This document shows, piece by piece, positions 54,171-63,434 of a DNA stretch of 64,000 bases. The first letter of the stretch is position 1; every line of letters begins with the position of its first letter. A program made the position numbers and the translations under genes. The DNA comes from Natronomonas salinimetallica (lineage in GTDB: Archaea; Halobacteriota; Halobacteria; Halobacteriales; Haloarculaceae), in contig NZ_JACDNQ010000016.1 of assembly GCF_013839515.1 (NCBI RefSeq), positions 1 through 64,000 of the forward strand, written 5' to 3'. The notes below the pieces were generated by a model. It ran no database searches and was not told the DNA's origin. It was given only the letters and a program-made list of their open reading frames with translations.

Positions 54171-54626
54171 CTACTCGTCGGCCGCCTCGCCCCTGATTTT
54201 TTCCCACCGACCCTCGGATTCGAGATGAGCCTGCAGCTCGACGGCATACTCGGCGACAAGCGCCTCGGCGGCCTCCAGTTTCCCCTCGTCAACGCCACCT
54301 GGGCCGCCGCTTTCGCTCCCCATCCCGATCGCGTCGAGGACGGTCTCGAATATTCCGCCGCCGGCGTCGGCGTCGTCTTGCGGAGCTCCCCCCATCGGAT
54401 CCATCTCGGCGATCTTTTCGATCTCGGGCATCATCCCGCGGAGCTCGTCGGTGTTCGCGACGAGTTCGGCGGTCGCCCCGTCGTCGGGGTTTTTGATCTC
54501 GAACGTCGTCGCGGTCATGATGAGTCCCCACTCCTGTCGGGTGAAGCGGGAGTCCTCGACGCGGGCGGAGAACTCGCCGTCGACGGTCATCCGGTCGCCG
54601 ACGATCATGTCCTGCCAATCGGTCAT
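54171..54626 (-). CDS. Small haloarchaeal protein (DUF5799-like)
   Basis: The 151-residue protein is acidic, with a beta-rich N-terminus (DWQDMIVGDRMTVDGEFS) and a helical C-terminus. The family looks like one I know as DUF5799, unverified. A TATA box (reverse strand, 54651-54660, CTTATATACG on the forward strand) lies about 29 bases before the ATG at 54626, which decides the start. It converges on leuB. Function unknown. Confidence 0.72.
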   Translation of the reverse strand: MTDWQDMIVGDRMTVDGEFSARVEDSRFTRQEWGLIMTATTFEIKNPDDGATAELVANTDELRGMMPEIEKIAEMDPMGGAPQDDADAGGGIFETVLDAIGMGSESGGPGGVDEGKLEAAEALVAEYAVELQAHLESEGRWEKIRGEAADE

Positions 54627-54965
54627 GCGTCCGTGTAGGGACTCCACCGTCTTATATACGGGTGCGTGTGATCGAAGGATCCGGATCGCGTGGCGAACAG
54701 GCGGCAACGATACTGTCCGGCGGCCGCGCTATATCCGACGCCGAACAGCGGTCGATTCGGGCATACGGGCTCTGGCCGCGTCTTGGTATATAAACAGCCG
54801 GATGAGACCGGTCGGGACGTACGGTCGGAGGGGTACCGCAAAAAAAGCGCTGGCGAAGGGGATCGTTCGGGAATGTCGACGAGAAAGACGACTCATACTG
54901 TCGGCGATACCGATCTCAAGATATCTGCGCCCCCAGGGGAACAGTTCGTCACTATAACAGAAAGA
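54627..54965. other. 339-bp intergenic region, promoters but no firm gene
   Basis: It holds the TATA box of the small gene to the left (54651-54660), a second TATA-like TATATAAA (54787-54794) and a run of seven A (54840-54846). A 43-codon frame from ATG 54873 runs into the OsmC gene but uses rare codons, so I do not call it. Confidence 0.5.
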
Positions 54966-55364
54966 TCAGAACGCGTTCGGTGTGACGTCGATTTCAGCAT
55001 GTAGCGACTCTTTCATCGCCGCGTGAACGTGACAGATGCCCTCGCCGAGCTCGACGACGTCGTCGATCTCTTCGTCGGTGAGCTCCGCCTCGACGTAGAG
55101 ATGAAACCGAACTCCGGTGAGGTCGTCGCTGTCGTCGAGGTCGGCTTCGGCCTCCGTTTCGACCTTCCCGAGGTCGATACCGAGTTGCCGGTTCGCGCCG
55201 GCCCGGCAGGCGAAGCTGAAACAGGACGCGTAGTCGGCGACGAGCACTTCGTTCGGCGTCGGCCCCTCCGAGCCAGTCGCGTCGATGCTGAGTTCGAAAT
55301 CGCCCGCACGGCTCAGGGAGTGATACGCGTCCTCGTTGACGGTCGTCGTCTCGATGTCAGCCAT
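54966..55364 (-). CDS. OsmC-family peroxiredoxin-like protein
   Basis: The 132-residue protein has the OsmC fold signature: FELSIDATGSEGPTPNEVL, then ADYASCFSFACR with Cys48, and the second conserved Cys near the end in GEGICHVHAAMKES. These two cysteines are the peroxidatic and resolving pair that detoxify organic hydroperoxides. I chose the ATG at 55364; the one at 55373 is also plausible. Confidence 0.88.
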   Translation of the reverse strand: MADIETTTVNEDAYHSLSRAGDFELSIDATGSEGPTPNEVLVADYASCFSFACRAGANRQLGIDLGKVETEAEADLDDSDDLTGVRFHLYVEAELTDEEIDDVVELGEGICHVHAAMKESLHAEIDVTPNAF

Positions 55365-55438
55365 ACTACCCATACTGTCTCGGGCCGAGTACAAAAATCC
55401 TGGAGTCCGACGAACGGACGGGCGGATCGGCGACCCGG

Positions 55439-56164
55439 CTACTCGAGGACGAACGACTCGTCGCCCTCGAGGATCACCGGTTCGGCTACGGCACCGGTGG
55501 CTTTCAGTTCGCGTTCGAACTCGTCGGTGTCGAGCTCGATGGGTGCGAACGTATCGTAGTGCATCGGTGCGGCGTAGTCGGCCCCGACCCAGTCGGCCGC
55601 AACGGCGGCTTGGGCCGGCCCCATCGTGAAGTGATCGCCCGCCGGCAGCGCGGCGAAGTCGGGTTTGAGGAACGGGCCGATGACCTCTCGCATCTCGACC
55701 ATGAGACTTGTATCACCCGCGTGATAAAATGCCGTGCTGTCGGTGTCGGACTGTTGGGTCGGCTTCGCATCCGAGATCACGAACCCGGCCGGCATTCCCG
55801 CCGACGTCTCGTATCCCGTCTCGATGCCGTTCGAGTGATCGGCCCGGACCATCGTCACCCACGCGTCGCCGCACTCGACGGTCCCGCCGAGGTTCATCCC
55901 CATGCCGCCAACGGCGTCCTCGAAGCCGTAGTTGTCCTCGGCATAGGCGACGAGCTCGGGCGTCGCAACGAGGGTGGCATCGCTGAACGCGCCCGCGTGG
56001 GCGACGTGGTCCTCGTGGCCGTGGGTCAACAGAACGTAGTCGGGGTCGTCGACGTCCTCGGGATCGAGGGCCGTCTGGGGGTTCCCGAAGAACGGATCGA
56101 CGAGCAGGTCGGTACCGGCAACGGTAACGTACCAAGTGGAGTGGCCATGCCAAGTGAGTTCCAT
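55439..56164 (-). CDS. Metallo-beta-lactamase-fold hydrolase (UPF0173)
   Basis: The 241-residue protein starts [13 protein letters not shown] and has the metal-binding [11 protein letters not shown] motif, plus [10 protein letters not shown] and [14 protein letters not shown], all typical of the UPF0173 metal-dependent hydrolases. The substrate is unknown. An alternative ATG eight codons upstream (56188) is possible. It diverges from the GNAT gene. Confidence 0.92.
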   Translation of the reverse strand: MELTWHGHSTWYVTVAGTDLLVDPFFGNPQTALDPEDVDDPDYVLLTHGHEDHVAHAGAFSDATLVATPELVAYAEDNYGFEDAVGGMGMNLGGTVECGDAWVTMVRADHSNGIETGYETSAGMPAGFVISDAKPTQQSDTDSTAFYHAGDTSLMVEMREVIGPFLKPDFAALPAGDHFTMGPAQAAVAADWVGADYAAPMHYDTFAPIELDTDEFERELKATGAVAEPVILEGDESFVLE

Positions 56165-56257
56165 TGCAGGCGGACGTATTCGGCTCATCGTCTTAAAAAT
56201 GGGGTGTCTCTCCAGCCCGACCGACGGCGTTAGGGGGAGCGATACGTACGGTAGCGT

Positions 56258-56755
56258 ATGGAGATCCGACGGATCGATGGTGGGGTCCCGACCGATGCCA
56301 TCGCGGTGCGGCGGGCGGTGTTCATCGACGAACAGGGTGTCCCCGAGGCGCGCGAACTCGACGGAAAAGACAGGGAGTCGACCCACTTCGTGGCCTACGA
56401 CGACGGGGAGCCGATCGGGACCGCTCGCTTTCGGGAGTACGAGTACGTCGGGGAGGCGGAACGAACGGGGGGAACGGACGGCGAGGGGACATCCGACAGC
56501 GGCGGGACGTCCGACAGCGGCGGGACCGTAAAAATCGAACGCGTCGCGGTCGTCGCCGATCGTCGGGGCGAGGGGATCGGTCGCGAACTGATGCTCGCGA
56601 TCGAACGCGCCGTCGCGGCGGCGGGCTACGACCGGATCGTCCTCCACGCACAGGTCCCGGTGATCGATTTTTATGAATCCCTCGGCTACGATACCGTCGG
56701 TGACCGCTTCGAGGAGGCCGAAATTCCACACCAGAGGATGACGAAGGTGCTGTGA
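56258..56755 (+). CDS. GNAT N-acetyltransferase
   Basis: The 165-residue ElaA-like acetyltransferase has [14 protein letters not shown] at the start, the acetyl-CoA loop [17 protein letters not shown], and [19 protein letters not shown] Ser/Gly/Thr insert between them contains two copies of TSDSGG, encoded by an 18-bp direct repeat. Substrate unknown. Confidence 0.9.
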   Translation: MEIRRIDGGVPTDAIAVRRAVFIDEQGVPEARELDGKDRESTHFVAYDDGEPIGTARFREYEYVGEAERTGGTDGEGTSDSGGTSDSGGTVKIERVAVVADRRGEGIGRELMLAIERAVAAAGYDRIVLHAQVPVIDFYESLGYDTVGDRFEEAEIPHQRMTKVL

Positions 56756-56794
56756 TCGAAAGATGCGAGACCGGTGGGCGGAAAAGACCGAATC

Positions 56795-56885
56795 GGAATT
56801 GGATCGGGGATTGGAGTGGGGATTGGGATCGGATTGGATCGGGGATTGGAGTGGGGATTGGGATCGGATTGGATCGGGGATTGGG
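56795..56885. repeat. Tandem repeat, 35-bp unit, about 2.6 copies
   Basis: Units of 35 bases (56796-56830, 56831-56865 and a partial 56866-56885), each made from GGATTGGATCGGGGATTGG-like modules, fill the gap before the FAH gene. The first unit has one extra base. The array ends about 13 bases before the TATA box. It is G-rich with almost no C. Confidence 0.9.
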
Positions 56886-56895
56886 GTCCGGGAAC

Positions 56896-56905
56896 GCTTA
56901 TAATC
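56896..56905 (+). promoter_or_regulatory. TATA box of the FAH gene
   Basis: GCTTATAATC is centred about 27 bases before the second ATG at 56927, which decides the start of the FAH gene. Confidence 0.5.
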
Positions 56906-56926
56906 GCGGCGGGCGTGATGCAGGCA

Positions 56927-57691
56927 ATGCGACAGATACGGTTCCGCGACTCCGATGGCGACGTCCGCTACGGCGAGTTGACCGACGACGGAACGATCCG
57001 CGCCGATCCGAAACGCGAAGGGCGGGTCACGGACGTGGTCGAGGCGTTCGACGTCGACGCCGTGGACGTCCTCCCCCCGTGTGAGCCCTCGAAGATCGTC
57101 TGCATCGGACTGAACTACGCCGATCACGCCGAAGAGCAGGGGATGGACGTGCCGGACCGGCCCCTGCTGTTTTTGAAAACGCCGAACGCGGTCGCGAGCC
57201 ACGGATCGACGCTCGAACTCCTCCCCGGAACGGATCGACTCGAATACGAGGCCGAGCTCGGCGTCGTCATCGGCCGGCGGTGTCGAAACGTCGATGCGGC
57301 CGACGCCGGGGACGTCATCGCCGGGTTCACCTGCGTCAACGACGTCTCCAACCGCGACGACCAGCGCGTCGAGACGAACTGGGTCCGAGGGAAATCATTC
57401 GACGATGCGGCCCCGATCGGCCCGGTCATCGCCTCCTCCGAGGCGGTCCCGGAGGACGCCGCGGTCCGATGTCACCTCAACGGCGAATGCAAACAGGACT
57501 CCTCTCGCGACCAGTTCATCTTCGACATCCCGGAGCTGATCGAGGAGATAACGGCGTATATGACGCTGGAGGAGGGAGACGTGATTTCGACGGGGACGCC
57601 GGAGGGCGTGGGTCCGCTCGAAGACGGTGACACCGTCGAAATAGAGATCGAAGGCGTTGGAACGCTCGAAAATCAGGTTCGGATCCCCTGA
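56927..57691 (+). CDS. Fumarylacetoacetate hydrolase-family protein
   Basis: The 254-residue FAH-family enzyme has [14 protein letters not shown], the metal-ligand [34 protein letters not shown] and the closing [15 protein letters not shown]. The family cleaves or decarboxylates beta-diketo acids (for example acylpyruvates), and the exact substrate is not shown. I chose the ATG at 56927 from the TATA box; one at 56918 is possible. Confidence 0.9.
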   Translation: MRQIRFRDSDGDVRYGELTDDGTIRADPKREGRVTDVVEAFDVDAVDVLPPCEPSKIVCIGLNYADHAEEQGMDVPDRPLLFLKTPNAVASHGSTLELLPGTDRLEYEAELGVVIGRRCRNVDAADAGDVIAGFTCVNDVSNRDDQRVETNWVRGKSFDDAAPIGPVIASSEAVPEDAAVRCHLNGECKQDSSRDQFIFDIPELIEEITAYMTLEEGDVISTGTPEGVGPLEDGDTVEIEIEGVGTLENQVRIP

Positions 57692-57767
57692 GACGGACTG
57701 GTGTCGTCGTCTCCCGGTGTGTGCCGAACTCGGCCGGACACTCGCCGACACGTCGGGCGCGATCCGC

Positions 57768-58226
57768 CTAGAGGATCGAAGCCGGCGTCCCGAGCAGCCC
57801 GGCGACGACGAGCAGGCCGACCGCAGCGGCCGCGGCGAGGAGATAGAACGGCCGGGCGTCCCGGGCCGGCTGACGGATCTTGTCTTTTTCCACCCCACGC
57901 ATCGCCTTCGCGCTCCCGACTTCGACGAGGGCGGCGAGGCCGAACCAAAGCGTCAACATAACCAAGACGAGAGAGCCGCTCGTCGTCCCCGTCAGCGTCC
58001 CCACCGTATACTGGGTTCCGGCGAGGTGTCCGCCCGTCAAAAACACCAACAGCGCGCTGCCTCGGGTCACCCACCGAAGCGTGGAGACGACGCTGCCGAA
58101 CGCCGCCGGTGAGAGCTCTCCGTCCATCGCGAGCGGGAGTACCGCCGCGGCGACGAAAAGCACTGAGCCGGCCCAAAGCGCCGAAAATCCGGTGTGTATC
58201 GTATACATCGCGGTGTCTAGAGCCAT
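57768..58226 (-). CDS. Small CopD-like membrane protein
   Basis: The 152-residue protein has four membrane helices and His/Gly-rich turns (HTGFSALWAGSVLFVAAAVL, FLTGGHLAGTQY) that resemble the CopD-like domain. It may bind heme or copper, but no conserved ligand set is complete enough to say. It stands alone, read leftward, before mobA. Confidence 0.68.
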   Translation of the reverse strand: MALDTAMYTIHTGFSALWAGSVLFVAAAVLPLAMDGELSPAAFGSVVSTLRWVTRGSALLVFLTGGHLAGTQYTVGTLTGTTSGSLVLVMLTLWFGLAALVEVGSAKAMRGVEKDKIRQPARDARPFYLLAAAAAVGLLVVAGLLGTPASIL

Positions 58227-58310
58227 ACGGGATCGCCGAGCGCGAGAGGTATATACCTCATCGTCCCGGAATCGCCTGCCTGCGGGCCGCTTCGGGGTCG
58301 GCTCGTCGGC

Positions 58311-58919
58311 CTATATGAGCCGGGATTCGGCCCACTCGACGTCCTCGGGCGTGTCGATGCTTTCGAAGCTATCGAGCGAGCCGTGCTCCAGCAGTTCCTC
58401 GCGGTCGACGACCACCCGATCGAGCGTCGAGAGCGGCTCGATGATCCGTGGATTCCCCCCTTCGAGGGCCCGCTCACACGCCGCGATCGACGGGGACGTT
58501 TTATAAACGGCGTGGAGCGGCTCGAACCACTCCCCCGGCCGTGGGACGGCGGCCTCGCGGTCCGCCGCGCGCTCGAACAGATACCGGATCAGGTCGGCGT
58601 CTAAAAACGGCATGTCGGCGGCGACGACGGCGGAGTACTCCGCCCCTGCCGCTTCGAGACCGGTCTCGATCCCGGCGACCGGCCCGCGGTCTGGGACTGC
58701 GTCGGTGGCAAATCGATATTCGAGCTCCCCGAGCGCCCCGGCAATCGGGCCGCGTTGCTCCTCGCGGCAGTTGACGATTAGTTCGTCGGTCACCACACAC
58801 AGCCGGTTTGCGACCCGCCGTATCAGTGGTGTCCCGGCCACGTCGGCGACGGTTTTTTCGGTTCCGCCCATCCGAACCGACCGACCGCCGGCGACGATCA
58901 CACCGCTCCTGTGTGTCAT
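58311..58919 (-). CDS. mobA: Molybdenum cofactor guanylyltransferase
   Basis: MobA attaches GMP to molybdopterin. The 202-residue nucleotidyltransferase has VIVAGGRSVRMGGTEKT as its GTP-binding signature, VADMPFLDADLI as the metal site and a DTPEDVEWAE tail. Length is normal for the family. No other molybdenum gene is near. It is divergent from hisC. Confidence 0.88.
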   Translation of the reverse strand: MTHRSGVIVAGGRSVRMGGTEKTVADVAGTPLIRRVANRLCVVTDELIVNCREEQRGPIAGALGELEYRFATDAVPDRGPVAGIETGLEAAGAEYSAVVAADMPFLDADLIRYLFERAADREAAVPRPGEWFEPLHAVYKTSPSIAACERALEGGNPRIIEPLSTLDRVVVDREELLEHGSLDSFESIDTPEDVEWAESRLI

Positions 58920-59100
58920 CTACTGGCCGCTACCGCGTCCGCCCTTTTGAACTGAACGGTCCTCGCGATATATTGCGGGCGGGCGAGCGGCGGTCGGATC
59001 CGAGACGACAGCGGAGCCCGCGGTCGGACGGCGACGCGGGCCGCCGTCGTCCTCGGTCCGTTGCGCACTTCTTAAGACCGACGGACCGCTTGATCCAGGC

Positions 59101-60168
59101 ATGCATCCACGGGACCTCTCGGATCACGTCGCCTACGAGGCTGGTCGGGGGATAGAGGAGGTGGCCCGCGAGTTGGGCCTCGATCCCGACGACCTCATAA
59201 AGCTCTCATCGAACGAGAACGCGTTCGGTCCCGCCCCGAAGGCGGTCGAGGCGATCCAGGAGTACGCACCGTCGGTCCACAGCTATCCGAAGTCCTCCGC
59301 GGCCGATCTCAGGGAGCGACTGGCCGAAATCAACGGCGTCGACCCCGGACAGATATGGCTCGCAAACGGCGGCGATGGGGCTCTCGACTATCTCGCTCGG
59401 GCGTTTTTGACCCCCGGAGACGACGTCCTCGTCCCTCGTCCGGGGTTCGCGTACTACGCCATGAGCGCCCGGTATCACCACGGATCGGTCACCGAGTACC
59501 CGATCCGGAAGTCCGCGGACTTCGAGCAGTCGGCCGAGACGGTGCTCGAACACTACGATGGCGAGCGAATCGTCTATCTCACGAGCCCCCACAACCCGAC
59601 CGGCAGCGAGATCGCGCGCTCGGCCGTCGAGGCGATCGCCGAGGGGACCGGCGAGGAGACGCTCACGCTCGTCGACGAGGCGTACATCGAGTTCTCGGAA
59701 TCGCCCTCCGCGGCCGGTCTCGTCGGGAAGCGAGAGGACGTGGCGGTCCTTCGGACGTTCTCGAAGGCGTACGGCCTCGCCGGGCTCCGGCTCGGGTACG
59801 CGGTCGTCCCCCCGGCGTGGGCCGACGCCTACGCCCGCGTCAACACCCCGTTTGCGGCCTCCGAGATCGCCTGCCGGGCCGGCCTCGCGGCCCTCGAGGA
59901 CGACGCGCACGTCGAGGAGACGGTCGAGACCGCGGCGTGGGCCAGAGAGTACGTCTCCGGGACGATCGAGTGTCCCACGTGGGAGAGCGCGGGGAACTTC
60001 GTCCTCTGTGAGGTGGGCGACGGGAGCGAGATCGCCGACGCGGCCCAACGCGAGGGGATCATCGTCCGCGATACGACCTCGTTCGGTCTGCCGGAGTGTG
60101 TCCGAATCACCTGCGGGACGCGCCCGGAAACGAAGCGTGCAGTGGAGGTGCTCAACGGACTCCTATGA
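59101..60168 (+). CDS. hisC: Histidinol-phosphate aminotransferase
   Basis: The 355-residue PLP enzyme transaminates imidazole-acetol phosphate in histidine synthesis. It shows LSSNENAFGP, YLTSPHNPTGS, LVDEAYIEFSE and the PLP lysine in RTFSKAYGLAGLRLGY. A TATA-like CTTCTTAAG is about 28 bases before the ATG. Its stop overlaps the start of the kinase gene, forming a three-gene unit (hisC, AK6-type kinase, CDP-alcohol transferase). Confidence 0.92.
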   Translation: MHPRDLSDHVAYEAGRGIEEVARELGLDPDDLIKLSSNENAFGPAPKAVEAIQEYAPSVHSYPKSSAADLRERLAEINGVDPGQIWLANGGDGALDYLARAFLTPGDDVLVPRPGFAYYAMSARYHHGSVTEYPIRKSADFEQSAETVLEHYDGERIVYLTSPHNPTGSEIARSAVEAIAEGTGEETLTLVDEAYIEFSESPSAAGLVGKREDVAVLRTFSKAYGLAGLRLGYAVVPPAWADAYARVNTPFAASEIACRAGLAALEDDAHVEETVETAAWAREYVSGTIECPTWESAGNFVLCEVGDGSEIADAAQREGIIVRDTTSFGLPECVRITCGTRPETKRAVEVLNGLL

Positions 60169-60671
60169 GGGTCGCAGTGACCGGAACGCCCGGCGTCGGC
60201 AAGACGACGGCGACGGAGCTCGTCGGAACGGATCTGGACGTGCTCCACTTGAACGACCTCGTTCGCGAGGAGGACCTCACCGAGGGGACCGACGAGGAGC
60301 GCGACAGCCTCGTGGTCGACCTCGAGGCGGTCTCGGAGCGGCTCGGGGGCCGTACGGACGTACTCGTCGAATCGCACGTCGCCCACCACCTCGATGTCGA
60401 TCGCGTGATCGTGTTGCGCTGCCGTCCCGCCCTGCTCGAGACGCGGCTGTCCGATCGCGGCGAAACGGACGCGAAAGCGGCCGAGAACGCTGAAGCGGAG
60501 GCGCTCGACGTGATCCTCTCGGAGGCCGTCGATCGACACGGGATCGACTCTGTCTACGAGATCGATACCACGGAACGGACCGTCGAGGCGGTCGCGGCGG
60601 ACATCGAGGCGGTGCTCGCCGGGGAACGCCGACCGTCCGCCGGGACGGTCGACTTTACGGGGTATCTGTGA
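60165..60671 (+). CDS. AK6/Fap7-type adenylate kinase
   Basis: The 168-residue NMP kinase opens AVTGTPGVGKTTATELV, a P-loop, and matches the AK6/Fap7-like family that is linked to late small-subunit ribosome maturation in eukaryotes and archaea. VLRCRPALLETRLSDRG forms the lid-like region. Its ATG overlaps the stop of hisC (ATGA), and its stop overlaps the next gene by 4 bases. The rare codon-poor lid is short. Confidence 0.88.
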   Translation: MRVAVTGTPGVGKTTATELVGTDLDVLHLNDLVREEDLTEGTDEERDSLVVDLEAVSERLGGRTDVLVESHVAHHLDVDRVIVLRCRPALLETRLSDRGETDAKAAENAEAEALDVILSEAVDRHGIDSVYEIDTTERTVEAVAADIEAVLAGERRPSAGTVDFTGYL

Positions 60672-61297
60672 CGCTGGATCGACTCCGGCCGCTGGCCGAG
60701 CGCATGCTCGATCCCTTCGTGGGGGCGGCCGACCGGGTCGGCCTGACGCCCGACGGCGTGAGCGTCATCGCGTTCGGGTTCGCCGTCCTGGCTGGAGGCG
60801 TCTACGCCCTCGCCGGCACGGAACTGTTCGGCGTCGGGGGCAGGCCGATGCTGTACCTCGCGGGAGCGTTCTTCGTCCTCTCGAACGGCTGGATGGATCT
60901 CGTAGACGGGGCCTTGGCCCGCCGGCAGGGAACGAACTCGGTGTCGGGAGATCTGCTGGATCACGTCCTCGATCGCTACGCCGACATCGTCATCATCGCC
61001 GGCCTCGCCGCGGGTACGGAGTCGTACGGTCTCGGTATGTTCGCCGTCACGGGCGTGTTGATGACCTCCTATCTCGGTACGCAGGCACAGGCGGTGGGGC
61101 TCGATCGTGTCTACGGCGGGGTCGTCGGACGCGCCGATCGACTCGCGCTGATCGGGGTCGTCACGGCGGTCGCTGCCGCCGTTCCCGGACCGATCGCGGG
61201 GCTCTCGCTCGTCGAATGGCTATTGGGCTTTCTCGCCGTCGTCGGGCACCTGACCGCGATCCAGCGGTTTTACGGCTCGATGGGCGCACTCCGGTGA
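60668..61297 (+). CDS. CDP-alcohol phosphatidyltransferase (archaetidylinositol-phosphate synthase type)
   Basis: The 209-residue membrane enzyme has the full signature in DLVDGALARRQGTNSVSGDL and then LDHVLDRYAD, with about six helices. It joins CDP-archaeol to an alcohol, and archaeal relatives next to hisC-AK6 genes act on inositol-phosphate or glycerol-phosphate. The exact acceptor is uncertain. GTG start, coupled to the kinase gene. Confidence 0.85.
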   Translation: MTLDRLRPLAERMLDPFVGAADRVGLTPDGVSVIAFGFAVLAGGVYALAGTELFGVGGRPMLYLAGAFFVLSNGWMDLVDGALARRQGTNSVSGDLLDHVLDRYADIVIIAGLAAGTESYGLGMFAVTGVLMTSYLGTQAQAVGLDRVYGGVVGRADRLALIGVVTAVAAAVPGPIAGLSLVEWLLGFLAVVGHLTAIQRFYGSMGALR

Positions 61298-61372
61298 ACG
61301 TCACGGGGACGAAGCGAGAGATGCCCCCTGAAACCCGGAAAACCCTTTTGTGCCGACGCAGTAACGTCCGGT

Positions 61373-61897
61373 ATGGTCCAGTGTGAGATGTGCGGCACCG
61401 AGACGGGGTCGCCGAAGACAGTCAAGATCGAGGGGGCAGAACTCGACGTGTGCGACGAGTGCGCCGACTTCGGGACGGAGGTGCGGACCGAAGAGACCTC
61501 CTCGACGTCGACGAAGTACTCGACGTCGTCCTCGTCGGGCTCGGGTTCGTCGTCATCCTCACGCGGGTCCTCGGAGAACTCCGGTGGCGGTAGCCGTCGA
61601 GACATGTTCGACGAGATGGACGAGGTCGTCCAGGATTACGACGACCGGATCCGCACCGCCCGCGAGTCCGAGGGGATAACCCAGGAGGAACTCGCCGACC
61701 GGCTCAACGAGAAGGCGAGTCTCATCCGCAAACTGGAGCGCGGCGACGTGCTCCCGAGCGACAGTATCCAGCGAAAACTGGAGCGTAGCCTCGAAATCAA
61801 CCTCTCGATGGGTGGCTCGGGGGACGACGCCGAGTGGTCCGGTGGCTCGTCGACGGGCGGGACGACGCTCGGCGACGTCGTCAAACGCAAGGACTGA
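61373..61897 (+). CDS. Archaeal MBF1-type transcription factor
   Basis: The 174-residue protein starts with a zinc ribbon (CEMCGTE near residue 4 and CDECADF near 28), a Ser/Gly-rich linker (about 40-75) and a Cro/C1 helix-turn-helix (ITQEELADRLNEKASLIRKLERG, given in part as EELADRLNEKASLIRKLE). This is the archaeal multiprotein bridging factor family. The long Ser-rich linker is unusually extended. It stands alone with a TATA-like CCCTTTTG about 29 bases upstream. Confidence 0.9.
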   Translation: MVQCEMCGTETGSPKTVKIEGAELDVCDECADFGTEVRTEETSSTSTKYSTSSSSGSGSSSSSRGSSENSGGGSRRDMFDEMDEVVQDYDDRIRTARESEGITQEELADRLNEKASLIRKLERGDVLPSDSIQRKLERSLEINLSMGGSGDDAEWSGGSSTGGTTLGDVVKRKD

Positions 61898-62018
61898 CGC
61901 GGCTTCGCGGTCGAGCCGCGCTCGAACCCCTGTTTTGCCGGTCGAGCCGCCCCCGAGCCGCTGTTTTTGTGGTCGAAACGACCCGAATCACTTTTTAATG
62001 GTAGGGGGAACACCCCGT

Positions 62019-62879
62019 ATGGCGACGGGATCGGCAAACGACGACGGGCCGACGGGACGAGAGCGCCTTCCGTCGGTTCGGGCGGGCGGGCGGGCGCTGC
62101 TGTCGGCGCTCGTCTCGACGCCGGGGCGAAGCACGGCGACGCTCCTCGTCGTCGGCCCCTACGTGTGGGTCGGATACTACATCGTCGGGACCGCGAGCGG
62201 CCGACTCGGCGACGTCATCATCGGCGGCGACTGGCTGACCCTCGTGTTTACCACCTACGCGCTGTTGTCCGCGCTCGCGCTCGCCCACCGGATCCTCCGG
62301 GTGGGGCTGACGTCGTTGACCGTGGAGTACCTCCTCGACGTCGTCGCGTTGACCTGGCTGACGGCGTTTTATTTCGTTTGGATGCTCGCACGGGAGCCGG
62401 TCTCGACGTCGACGACGGTCTCGGAACTGTACGCACCGGTCCTTGCGGGTGATCAGGGGGCACTGCTTCAGGCCGGGACGGTGGCGGTCGTCGCGGTCGT
62501 CGCGGCGGGAATCGTTCTGTTCCCCCGCGAGGACCGTCGGCCGTTCAAAAACGAGTTCCGGACGGCGCTCGTCACCTTCCCGGTCGTCGTGACCGCGCTC
62601 GTGGTGGGGCTCCGGCCCGGCCCGGACTCGCTGGTGTGGTCGCTGGTCGGCGGGGTCTTCCTCGGGACGCTTCTCGGCGGCCTCGGCCGCATCCACGTGA
62701 TCGCAAGCGCCATCGCGAGGGGGATATTCGCGGCGCTGTCGCTTTTCGTGTGGACGATCGGCGCGCTCGGCTGGGTTCTCGTCTACCGTCGGCCGCCGCC
62801 GAACGACCACGTCGTTCTCGAGCACGCCGGGTGGGCGCGGGGTGACGGGCGGAACAAAGAGGAGAGAGACCGCCGGTGA
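62019..62879 (+). CDS. Haloarchaeal multipass membrane protein
   Basis: The 286-residue protein has about seven membrane helices and no recognised domain. The first 30 residues are charged and disordered-looking. A TATA-like CTTTTTAATG (61991-62000) supports the ATG at 62019, not the one at 61998. Its stop overlaps the GTG of the next gene, so the two are linked and by position may belong to the archaellum/cell-surface set. Function unknown. Confidence 0.75.
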   Translation: MATGSANDDGPTGRERLPSVRAGGRALLSALVSTPGRSTATLLVVGPYVWVGYYIVGTASGRLGDVIIGGDWLTLVFTTYALLSALALAHRILRVGLTSLTVEYLLDVVALTWLTAFYFVWMLAREPVSTSTTVSELYAPVLAGDQGALLQAGTVAVVAVVAAGIVLFPREDRRPFKNEFRTALVTFPVVVTALVVGLRPGPDSLVWSLVGGVFLGTLLGGLGRIHVIASAIARGIFAALSLFVWTIGALGWVLVYRRPPPNDHVVLEHAGWARGDGRNKEERDRR

Positions 62880-63103
62880 CGGGGTTCGATCTCCACGGCG
62901 AACGCCACCGACTCAAACAGCTCACCGACGACGGCGACACGAAGCTCTTCGAAAACAGGGACGGCGTCGCGTGTCCGGCCTGCGGGGAGCCGTTCGGTCG
63001 GCTGTTCGTTATCGGGCGCGAGACGGTTTCGTTCCCGGAGAACGACGGGTCGCGGTTCTGTCTCGTCCACGGGGACGACACCGTTCACCTGTTTCGACAC
63101 TGA
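62876..63103 (+). CDS. Small CxxC protein next to the archaellum genes
   Basis: The 75-residue protein has ACPACGEPFGRLFVIG (a CxxC knuckle) and a C-terminal CLVHGDDTVHLF, which together can bind one zinc. Relatives are known from haloarchaeal archaellum clusters, but their function is unknown. It starts with GTG overlapping the gene before it (GTGA). Confidence 0.75.
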   Translation: MTGFDLHGERHRLKQLTDDGDTKLFENRDGVACPACGEPFGRLFVIGRETVSFPENDGSRFCLVHGDDTVHLFRH

Positions 63104-63434
63104 CCGGTGGACGGTCAGGGACGTTTATATCGGCCCTCCCGGTACCGTCTCCGGTCACCGACCCTATCCCCGCCGGGAAAACCGGCTGACTGCACCCGTA
63201 TTTCGCTTCGACTCTCCCCGTAACACGCGCGGTGAAACGCCCCAAACCTAATTAGTGGATATGGACCTACCGGGAAGCAACGCGGTTTCGATGCCCGACG
63301 TCCGGCGGAGACGCTGCGGGATCGCTTCCCCGGAGACGCTGCGGAAGGGATCCGCCGGAGACACTGCGGGGAGACCGTCCCCGGAGCCGACGACCTGGAA
63401 CCGACACCGACCCGACCGACACGAGACACTCACA
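63104..63434. other. 331-bp intergenic region with repeats
   Basis: It holds a TATA-like GTTTATAT (63123-63130), a palindrome CTAATTAG (63249-63256), and three copies of a 14-base CGGAGACGCTGCGG-type repeat at 63305, 63331 and 63356. An in-frame ATG at 63261 joins the next gene frame, but the region reads like leader sequence, not a domain. Confidence 0.5.
63305..63370. repeat. Imperfect 25-26-bp tandem repeat, three copies
   Basis: CGGAGACGCTGCGG recurs at about 63305, 63331 and 63356 (last with one change, CGGAGACACTGCGG). It lies 65 bases before the archaellum gene start, in its presumed leader. Confidence 0.75.

Noticed and set aside
54873-55004. 43-codon frame between the DUF5799-like and OsmC genes
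   Set aside because: It uses many rare codons (AGA, ATA, TCT, ACT) and runs into the OsmC gene; no family match.
63261-63434. Upstream in-frame extension of the FlaC/E-type protein
   Set aside because: The extension is repeat-encoded and Arg/Pro-rich, and the family begins at the MIDNL start (63435).
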